A DNA stretch of 64,000 nucleotides, taken from positions 17,100,385 to 17,164,384 of the forward strand of contig OX393564.1 in NCBI GenBank assembly GCA_947652115.1, written 5' to 3'. Origin of the DNA: Blastomussa wellsi (taxonomy: Eukaryota > Cnidaria > Anthozoa > Scleractinia > Plerogyridae). Each line of letters opens with the position of its first letter. Position 1 is the stretch's first letter. The notes beneath the pieces were generated by a model that worked only from the letters and a program-made list of their open reading frames with translations, did not search any database and was not told where the DNA came from. Positions 55,180 through 64,000 of the stretch are shown in pieces. The translations under genes were made by a program, and so were the position numbers.

Positions 55180-57110
55180 CGAGCAAGTCAGAAGACGCTC
55201 GTTTGACGTCGTCGAAGTGGGTTGTTAACTTCGCATCACATTAGAATGCCTATTTAAAACTATAGCTTGTTAAGTTTGATTGCTTATAAACGATATAGAT
55301 ATAAGCTAATGTTCTGCAACACCAAATTTACTGAGGGTCTAAGTAAACGAGTATGAGTTTCATTTGTTTAATTGGCTAGTTTCGTCAAGTTGGATAACAT
55401 TAGATTTTCCAATGTGGGTGGTCTTATTGCTCGTCGTTTATCTTTCAAATAACAAGACAGTAGTTGGTGGTCAACGTGTTTAACGAACTTTAGCCTCTGA
55501 CTAGCGGATGGAAATTCCACAGAAACGTTTGCTGGTTATTACTCCGACGAGCCGGTGAGCTGATATCAATAATTACCTTTCCTAACATCTGAGATGAATA
55601 AACAGGATGCTCCACGCTTAAACAGTCACTGTGATAAAACACAATAAACGAGGATGATCAACAGCGTACCAAACCTTTTGTTAGCTTGCAAGCGGATATA
55701 AATTTCACAATAAACAAGTCGCTTCTCAATGTTCGTTAAGTCCACGAAACCTGTCTTCCATTTCCAATAATGTTTGGCGGGAGTGCATAAGAAAATGACA
55801 AAAAGCTGGACAACTGAGTGAAGAAAGATGAATAATGGGTGATAAATTTTCTATTAACGTCAAAAAAAACTCAAAGGCCGATATAGTATGCATTGATTAA
55901 AGAGTTTCATCGTTTAAAGGAGCTAAGTCATCGTTCCTGCACTTTGAAAACTTTAGTCTAAATTTTTCAAAATCGTAATTTCCAATCCGTTTCAATCTTG
56001 TCCATTCTCGGCTATCCTTGTTCCTTTTTGGTTTAGTATCACTCCTTTGGTGTTTTTCGTCCTATTTAGTTTCCTAAATTTTAAGGGTGATTTATAGGTT
56101 GTCACATATCGATCACAACAAGTTGCAACTAGGAGCAATTAAATATTACGTGAGTGCGTTCAACTCCTTCGGTTAGCTAATTTGATTGATTTCGTTTGTC
56201 GAAGTTCAAATCCTGGTTATTGCTAAAATATAACTGACGTCGCGCAGACTGAATAATCGTCTCAGCAGCTTGGAATCCACTGACAGATTGAGCAGCTAGT
56301 AAAATTCATCTGTTCTCAAGACATTTCAACCTCCCACAAGCGAAAGCACTAGCGTTTCAAAATCGCTGCGAAATAATTGTCCAAGTTTTCTCAACTTCGC
56401 TTTAAACAATGCGCAAAGAAACAAGCTTTGTTGAACGAAGGGAGGGCATCGTCATGCGAGAAAGCGCGTCAAATTGAGGCCAATAATGAAAGCGAGAAAA
56501 ATGTGCGTGCATAACAGAGAAACAGAATTCTAGGCAACAAAAGCAGACTGAAGAGTTAGAAGACGCTCATTTGACGTTTTTGAAGTGGGTTGTTAACTTC
56601 GTATCACATTAGAATGCCTATTTAAATTTAAGTTTGATTGCTTATAAACGATATGAGCTAATGTTCTGCAACACCAAATTTGCTGACGGTCTAAGTACAC
56701 GAGTATGAGTCTCATTTGTTTAATTGGCTAGTTTAATCAAGTTGGATAACATTAGATTTTCCAATGTGCGTGGTCTTATTGCTCGTCGTTTATCTTTCAA
56801 ATAACAAGACAGTAGTTGGTGGTCAACGCGTTTAACGAACTTTAGCCTCTGACTAGCGGATGGAAATTCCACAGAAACGTTTGCTGGTTATTATAATACG
56901 GCGAACGGATATCAATAATTACCTTTCCTAACATCTCAGATGAATAAACAGGATGCTCCACGCTTAAGCAGTCACTGTGCTAAAACACAATCAATTAGGA
57001 TGATCAACAGCGAAACCTTTTGCTAGCTTACAAGCGGATGGAAATTTCACAATAAACAAGTCGCTTCCCAATGTTCGTTAAGTCCACGAAACCCGTCTGC
57101 TCCTAAGACA
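55180..57110 (+). repeat. Tandem duplication, about 1.37-kb offset
   Basis: GTGGGTTGTTAACTTCG, CACATTAGAATGCCTATTTA, GTTGGTGGTCAACG, AACTTTAGCCTCTGACTAGC and GATGCTCCACGCTTAA occur in the same order at 55180-55745 and 56550-57110. The 805 bp between them contain a block related to 49078-49260 and another related to 54380-54610. Confidence 0.8.
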
Positions 57111-58250
57111 TTTCCAATAATTTTTGGCGGGAATGCAGAAAGACCCGATAACTCAAGAGAATAAAAAAACGTTGTTCAGGTGCACTGACCACTGTAAACA
57201 ACATCTAGATTTTCATGTTTTACATTTTACAGTGAAACCTTACATGTGGGACCTTACGAGAGCTGCTACATTGGGTGATAAAAGAGCTGATGTTGTAGGG
57301 CGATGCAAACTCTGCAAACCTGTCTTTTATGAATGAATTATGGTATCCTGATTCCATCAAGTGCATGTAGCTTAGACCAGTTTAAGTCGCCAGCTTGTTT
57401 TATACCACAAATCACTGACACATACAAAGTACAAAATGATAAATTGAGGGCGACGAGATTCCGTTTGCTCCCTTAATGTTGCATTGCGCGCCCAATTCAG
57501 TATTAAGTTACAAGGAAACATCGATCAGAAGGCGGCAACAATGAGTCCAAACGGATTTTAATTTGGTTGTAGTATTTCATTTATGCTTTATATTAATAAA
57601 ACGTTCGGTATTGCAGTTGATATAATCGTCATCAAATACTGTCAACATTTAATTTATAAAACTTTTGATTAACAAGTAGAGATAACATACCACGTTGTAA
57701 CACAGTAGGACCAGTATTCGCTCTGTAGTTATATGTTCAATACAAGTTCATAGCGACCCCTGTACATACAATCGACAATAAAAAGCGCTTTAAAAATTGA
57801 AGCGTTAAACCGCCTTAGGAACAACGTCCACTGGAGGGTTGGAGTTAAGCTTGGGTATAACAATGGGTCTCTTTGCCATCTTTGGCTTGAGTTGTTTTTA
57901 TTAACTTTTCATGGTTTGATTTTACGGATTACTTGATTTTGAGATAATGGGATGTTTTCAAATGATATAATGAACCTGCATGGTTTAATCATTGGGTTTT
58001 AAATTGAAAGGCATCCTTGTATTGTGATGCTTTTATTTCTTGATAAAACGCATTTGTTAGGAATAACCAAATTTCCCCCATATTTGGAATGCTTTAATTG
58101 TTGAGCCTCAATGATTTTCCCAACTGACTGTTCATACATTTGTCAGTATTTGTTTGGTGGAATAAAACAATGGAAATGTTGTATGAGATGGTATGCCAGA
58201 AGCACAGTGTGATAAATGTCAATAATTACCTTTCCTGACATCTGAGATGA
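57111..58250. other. Gene-free stretch
   Basis: A 70-codon frame at 57124-57336 is open but lies over duplicated DNA and has no family resemblance. Nothing else found. Confidence 0.4.
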
Positions 58251-59443
58251 ATAAACTCAAGAAACAGCACGACCAGGATTGCACAAGTTTAAACATTCAC
58301 CGGAATAAAAACAAGACGAGTTCTCGTTAACAGCTGAACAAAGCTTTTGTTCCTCACGAGCGGATGCAACTTTCACTTTTAGCAAACCAGTGCTCAGGTG
58401 TTCGACCAGATCACGAAACCGAGAGTTTTTGGTGAGCCTCAAACTTCTCTTGACTTCTATTCAAACATTTGTATATTTTTGGTGGGAGAAGTTAAGAAAA
58501 ACAACAATTGAATGTTGTGTGAGCTGGTATGCCAGTAGCACTAGAAAATGTTCCTTGGAAAACTTGCTCGATCCGAATAAAGTTAAAAATTCATTAGAAA
58601 ATCATTTTTATTATTTGCTCCACTTCGGCTGCGACCCTTCAAGGTTTAAACCTTTCGTTTATATTTTTACAGAAAGTTAGCGCTATAATCCAGCTTGATT
58701 TCTTCATCAGTTGATGTTACAATTATAATTTCAAACAAATGCAAAATCATCGGCGAACAAGCTTTGATTATTTCTGTGACATTACTGGTTGCCATAGTAA
58801 CAGTATAACCTGTTATAAATACCCTTATTTTAGCTTTAAGTGCTTATAACTCAAAAACGAACTCGGTGACCCTCACATTTTATTACTGAATTTGCAAATC
58901 AGTTTGCAAAGATTAAAAAGATTGCTAGGAATGGTTTCAAAGCTACCTTAATAAATGTTTGAAACTGCTCATAGGAATTTTCTTAACTTTGCAAACGTTG
59001 TATATTGGAAACTGTTGTGAGCCACCTTAACCGGCAAAAAAATAATTAAGGTAGCTAGAGACACCGCGGAGAAACACACAACGCATGTTCAGGAAGCCAC
59101 GAGCCATGGATAACATGATTTTCAACCAAACTTGCTGATTTACGATGCTTGTAGCAAAAATTTAAAGCAAAGTTATGACGGTAGAAATTGAGAGGGAATA
59201 AAACATAAAACAACTTACCTCCAGTATAATTCTTAGGCCTTAGATATTGAGAGGTTTCCTTAAAAATTGCCGAAATGTTCACATTTTCCGTCATTCTCTG
59301 GTTTTTCCGCGGTGTCAAGCTAGGATGCGTGGAAGGAAAACGAATGCGATTTTAAGAAGGGAACATTACTATAGATTTAGTCAGCAGTTGCATCTGGCAG
59401 TGTCACAGTCTACATTTCATTGGATGACAACACACAAACAGCT

Positions 59444-59779
59444 TTAAAAATAAAGGTATCCCCAGTTGTAGTCTTGGTAAAGCAGTTCCACTCGATCATC
59501 TTTTTCTACGTTGAGCTTGCCCTCATTAAAGTGCAGAAGTACGTTTCCGTCGACTCTCTTGAATTTTGCTTTAAATCCTTTATCTACTTGCCAGCACTTT
59601 AGCCAACTTTGTGGTCCAATGGTGCAGAAGGCACAATTAGGGTTTTCCTCGACATACTTTTTGGCTTTTCTGTAGGCAGCTTGGATTCCTTTTGGATCAT
59701 CTTTGTAGTCTTTTTCTACTTTAGGTGTGCCACAGTGATCCGGCGCGTAGCCTGGCACCCACACAAGACTGTTGCCCAT
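59444..59779 (-). CDS. Small unrecognised protein, paralogue B (111 aa)
   Basis: Frame from ATG 59779 (context AGCATGGG). Shares with paralogue A (47260-47580) the start MG(D/N)S, PGYAPDHCGTP, GIQAAYRKA, FCTIGPQSWLKCW and NVLLHF; overall identity is roughly 35-40% by eye, and the C-terminus differs completely (VELLYQDYNWGYLYF, aromatic, against a Lys-rich end in A). Both copies are followed on the same side by a similar 3' flank (AGCTTTAAAAATAAAG...ACACACAAAC region), so the gene was duplicated with its surroundings. No signal peptide or membrane helix. Function unknown; probably a lineage-specific family. Confidence 0.65.
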   Translation of the reverse strand: MGNSLVWVPGYAPDHCGTPKVEKDYKDDPKGIQAAYRKAKKYVEENPNCAFCTIGPQSWLKCWQVDKGFKAKFKRVDGNVLLHFNEGKLNVEKDDRVELLYQDYNWGYLYF

Positions 59780-59799
59780 GCTCGTCGCCTTCAAATGTT

Positions 59800-62700
59800 T
59801 TACCGCTGATCATTAACAAAAAAAAAACATGTAATTCGCATTCTATTACGAAGCAGAAAACGAGCTTTAAAAATGAAACACCGCTACATTACTAAAGGTT
59901 TTGTCTGCAGTTACACAGTTTTTATAGAGAACTGAGAGCGTTTTCTCAATGGCACAGAATTTAAAACTTGCAACAACCTTTGGATACTGTCGATCAATAA
60001 CCGATGAAATTGCCGCTTGTATGTATCGTTTAATTTGGTATCAATATTTGTTTCGGATTCAAGGGACGGCCATCTTTATTTTCGTATAAACTTGGCCTTA
60101 TTGGGCGGTGCTGGCATGATGTCCCTATTTCCAGCACTCGGTGTTTATGTAGCTCTGGTGTACAACGTTGTGTGTGGGTTTTAAGCGGAAAACTGTTCGG
60201 AAATTTTCATGGTGGTGAAGAAGGTAAGAGGATGTGAAATTTTACATGCTGCGAGCAGTCTGTTTTGGCGGCTTTGGGTTGAGGGATTGTTTTTAGATTG
60301 CGGTTAGTTGTGAATAAGAGCCGTGTTGAATTTTAAAATGTTTCTGACTGAAGTAACGATAGCTTTAATTTTGGTTAAATTTGAAGTTGCGGATGTACGC
60401 AGCTTCCTATTTCTCGGAGATGTCGCAGAGTTGTTTGAAATCAGTAGAGCTGAGTGATGATCAGAGACTTTGCTTCCGGACATACGGCATTTAAGAATTT
60501 GAAGGTAGGAAGGCCACATACTCAAGAACGCAGGGTTCAGTAATTCCGGAGAAACAGCTTTCATTGCAGACGTACCAGCTCTGGTAAATATTTCACGAAC
60601 CCTTCGTAATTAAATATGCAAAATCTTTCACCAGGATTTTCGGCACAAATTTCGTAACAACCAGAGAACAATGTGCTAACTGTACTACGTTTTAAAAACC
60701 CTTTAGAAAGATATATTTTTCCCATTTGATCCGTTTATTGTCTTTAGATAAAATGCGTGTTTAATAAATCACAAAATATGACGCTTTGTGTTGAAAATCA
60801 GCGATACAGAAAACAAGGTATCATGTTTCAACATTTCGAAGAAAAACAAAAGTATCATATTACAAATAAACAAAAGTATCGTGTTATCGCTGTCAAGAAT
60901 CACGTTTGGTGTTGCATTCTGCACTGTCCTTTGAGTCTCTGAGTTTTTCATTTTCAGGTAGAAATAGCTTTTTTACAGCGGTTACCGATCACACGCGCCC
61001 TCCAACGATTTTTTTTCTTGTTTGAAAATTAAGTTTTCCTGCACGTCAATCATCCGTGTTTATGTCTTGAATAATTGCATGCGCCAGTTTCGATTTTCTC
61101 TTTTATCGCCAAACACAACAACAAGACGACAATATTCTAACCTTTTGTGAACTATTTCCATGATTTGATGAGTATTTCAAAACAGTGTCTCTGAACATTT
61201 AAGCAATAGGCCGTAACTCGAATTCCACAGAGCAAGCAAATATGAACAAATACAAAATTTCTTTCAAGCTAGAGCGTAATATTGTGACAAAACAAAAAGC
61301 CGGCCGCTAAAAAGCGACTGCTCTCGCCAAAGCATCACGCCAAATACTTATGGAAACCAAATATTTTCAAAGTGGTTAGTTCGAAGTATGAAAGTATCTA
61401 TCTTTCCTATTGCAGCTATATAACACGACTGTGTTGACAACGAATTACCTGAATATCGACTCGTTTCATGAAATTCGTGCGTTACGTGTCTTCACAACAT
61501 TGTAATGCCGTGTAGTTATGAGTAGTGTTAAAGAAGAATGTTTCAAAGCATTGATATTTTCTAAAGATTTGTGGTATGGAATCCCTCAAATATTGCTGCA
61601 GACTTTGTGGCGGCAAGTGTAACCGCAAAGTAATCAAATTAGACTTTTAGGCGTCACACCCAAGTTTTTACAGATATATTATTCATGGTCGACAGGAAAG
61701 TTTCGTCGTGAATGAATTCGCTAGTCAAACGTATTTTGGGTTGCACTTATTTACTTAAAATGCACACGCCGTCAGCAAAAGGCCCAACACTAAATTGGTC
61801 ATTGTCCGTTCTTTTTTATCGGGCTAGTTTTGCTGACCAAAAAAAATACCCAATACGGCCATACGAAAACTGGAAAAAATAACTCTCGCACGCATTGCGT
61901 GCCTATGTTTTTTAACACGTAAACAGTGCGTACATTACTAAATTGACTCATTTTAGTGAAAGCTTTGGCTGAAGGTTTTTGTGACACTTACCTTTTCAAG
62001 GATTTTAAAATACAACTGAACTGATGTGATCGGTTGTGCAGCCGTGCAGTGAATCACAAGTTAAATGAGGGTTGAAATAGAGGAATAATTGGCGGCTGTT
62101 CAAATGAAAGCCATTAATATTTGTCAAGAAAAGTTCTGCCTCAATTATTATGTGTTACTTGACCCCATTATTCCATTCACCTTGACTTGTTCAATAACTA
62201 AACAGAATTTTCCTATTTCTACCAGCGGATGAACATTCCAAGATGAATGGGCCTTCTACTGAATATAAATTGCATTGTACATTGTATTTTGTCACAAATA
62301 TAAATTTCACAAATATGTTTTGGTAAGCATCTCTTTTGCAAAGGAAAAACGTCTGACAACGATTCAACCAAATACATCACTTGAGATTGGACTATCACTT
62401 TGCAGAGGTTTCTTTGCCTGTTGCTGCCCAGATCGCAAAATGCTATTCACAATAACAAAATAATTAGTGATCAGTAAGTGTAACAAAGCTTTTGTAAATA
62501 GGAGCGGATGAAGATTCCAAGGTTTATGGACCATTTGTGATAAGAGTCTTTCATTCAATTGCCTATTCAGTCAGATAGTCGATTTCCCGTACGTCATTAA
62601 AACAGCATAATAAATCTTGTTTTTAAAAAGATGCGCTTAAAGGTTGTCAAAACGTTATTCAAAGCATTCTTTTACTTTGCTACACACCCATAGAGAATTT

Positions 62701-64000
62701 ATTCCTCGTTGCGATTATTTAAACGCTCAAACTTTATTCATTCAATCTTTCAGAAAACGTTGCAGTATTGAAAGGTAAGCACGCTTGTTTTGTGAAATTT
62801 TATTTACTGAGTTGCTTGATTTTCAATTTACTCTCAAAAGAAGAATTATCTAAATTTGTGTATTTTATATTTTTATAGGAGGCAACTACAAAATCAATAT
62901 TGCATTTGACAACTGAAAACAGGTGCCTTTCTTTCTTTTCGTTTATAACTATCTGAAGTGCAAACTTTTAAGAGATTTATATTTTACAAAATGATTTTTT
63001 TGAAATTAAAATCTCGATACGTTAGTTGGCAGTCTTATGTAGATTTCTTGATTTTTCAAACAACAAATGCCTTTAATTTATTATGAAGAATCCCAGGACA
63101 GGATCTAAACTTTCATTTTCTTTTATTTGTTCAAAAATATTTACAAAAATGTTGTTTAAAAGTCGCAGAGCGTTGTTATTATTAATCAAATTAGGTAATC
63201 AAATTATTAATCAAATTAGGCAAAAATCCCCGTGATATACACTATATACACTAAAACTGCCCCGCTGCTTAGAACTTGGCAATATTTGTCTGCTATTTTG
63301 TCTGCTAACCGCAAGCTAGCCTCAAGTAAACCAGTGTGAAATTGAACAATTAAGCATTTGGTATTAAAGTGTGTATTAGTCTATCGCCAAATTATAACCA
63401 GTTTCGACCTACTCCAGGCCTACAGACTAGAGCAGATATAGCATCGTCCATTCCGAAAAGCTTGGTTACCAATATTGGCATCGACCGTTTACTAAACGGA
63501 AATCAGCCGAGGCGCCATGGACGAATGAGCGTTGTCATGTTCACAGAATTTGTCCTGAAATGTTGAAGTTAAGTAACCCTAAAATTAAAATTACCCATAA
63601 TGTTATGCGTGATTGTTAATAGTACTTTTCACTGAAAACCTTTTTTTCGCAGTAAGACATGGTGTATTTTATGAAATAGTCGTACAGATAACTAGAAGTG
63701 GAGAGGAAAATAATTTGTTTTCCTGTTCTTAACTTCTCGGTTTTTAAGAATTATATATATTTTTATTCCTACAACAGTGCAAGGTAGAGAAGAGTGGCTA
63801 ACAAAATTGTCACATTTCAAATTTTGTTTTTGCGCAAAATGTTTACCCTATTCCCAGCTAAGTGTAACCCAATGTCCAATTAAGATCCTATGAAACAGTT
63901 GTAACTGTAACCAATTATTTGTCTTACTAAAAAATGCGACTGCATTGAAGTGAACAAGTGACTTCTACTTACTACAAAGTACACAATATGCTTTCAGTAC
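59800..64000. other. Gene-free right end of the window
   Basis: Only short unsupported frames. Two more copies of the GCGGATG-A-ATTCCA motif occur at 62225 and 62504. No gene, RNA or mobile element otherwise recognised. Promoter and first exon of paralogue B may lie just above 59780. Confidence 0.4.

Larger units (their letters stand above)
44500..60000. repeat. Patchwork of local segmental duplications
   Basis: Recognisable pairs, by eye: 44545-44640 with 54960-55070; 46035-47610 with 58340-59800 (collinear, including the small-protein gene and its 3' flank); 49078-49260 with 56110-56295; 54380-54610 with 56305-56560; 55180-55745 with 56550-57110. All pairs are in the same orientation. Divergence varies from about 10 to 30%, so more than one duplication event is implied. 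Confidence 0.75.

Overview
This window is eukaryotic. Its genes have introns with GT/AG borders, non-coding DNA is long, AT-rich and crowded with transposon remains, and there are no bacterial operons. An invertebrate, most likely an anthozoan cnidarian such as a stony coral or anemone, fits best. The grounds are compact intron-containing solute-carrier genes, a Penelope-like element with a GIY-YIG endonuclease, relics of Crypton-type recombinase ORFs (KIAA1958/DUF3504-like), an internally deleted Ty3/Gypsy element, tRNA-derived SINEs and many foldback MITEs. The species call is inference.

Layout. 1-7.7 kb: no host gene seen; a 1.66-kb DNA transposon with a SAP-like ORF that lacks an ATG (2079-3735), minisatellites, tRNA-like remains and a perfect 61-bp-arm hairpin. 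7.99-24.6 kb: two tandem genes on the minus strand for CAT-type (SLC7) cationic amino acid transporters, 7993-12273 and 19962-24620. Each has three coding exons and identical intron phases (0, then 1), so they are old tandem duplicates. Their introns and the gap between them hold MITEs, including a TA-flanked mariner-like element with a hAT-like element nested in it (13369-14596). 24.6-36.4 kb: no convincing host gene; foldbacks, nested MITEs, an inverted duplication and a Crypton-like relic. 36.4-39.4 kb: defective Gypsy element with two 128-bp LTRs. 41.4-43.6 kb: decayed Penelope-like element. 44.4-60 kb: a patchwork of local duplications holding two diverged copies of an unrecognised small-protein gene (47260-47580 and 59444-59779, both minus strand).

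The most unusual object is at 49887-53372. Two pairs of perfect direct repeats lie in the order A1-[Gag-like ORF]-B1-A2-B2 on the minus strand, the split-direct-repeat layout of Ngaro/PAT-type tyrosine-recombinase retrotransposons. The internal B1/A2 junction sits between inverted arms like a recombinase core site. The copy encodes a spliced Pro-rich plus CCHC-knuckle protein, but I see no reverse transcriptase or recombinase, so it looks like a recently mobile non-autonomous member.

The two transporters would act at the plasma or an internal membrane in uptake of arginine, lysine or ornithine. The small proteins have no assigned role. Everything else that I can name is mobile or formerly mobile DNA. 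All exon joins are read by eye from splice signals and family conservation; no transcript evidence was available.
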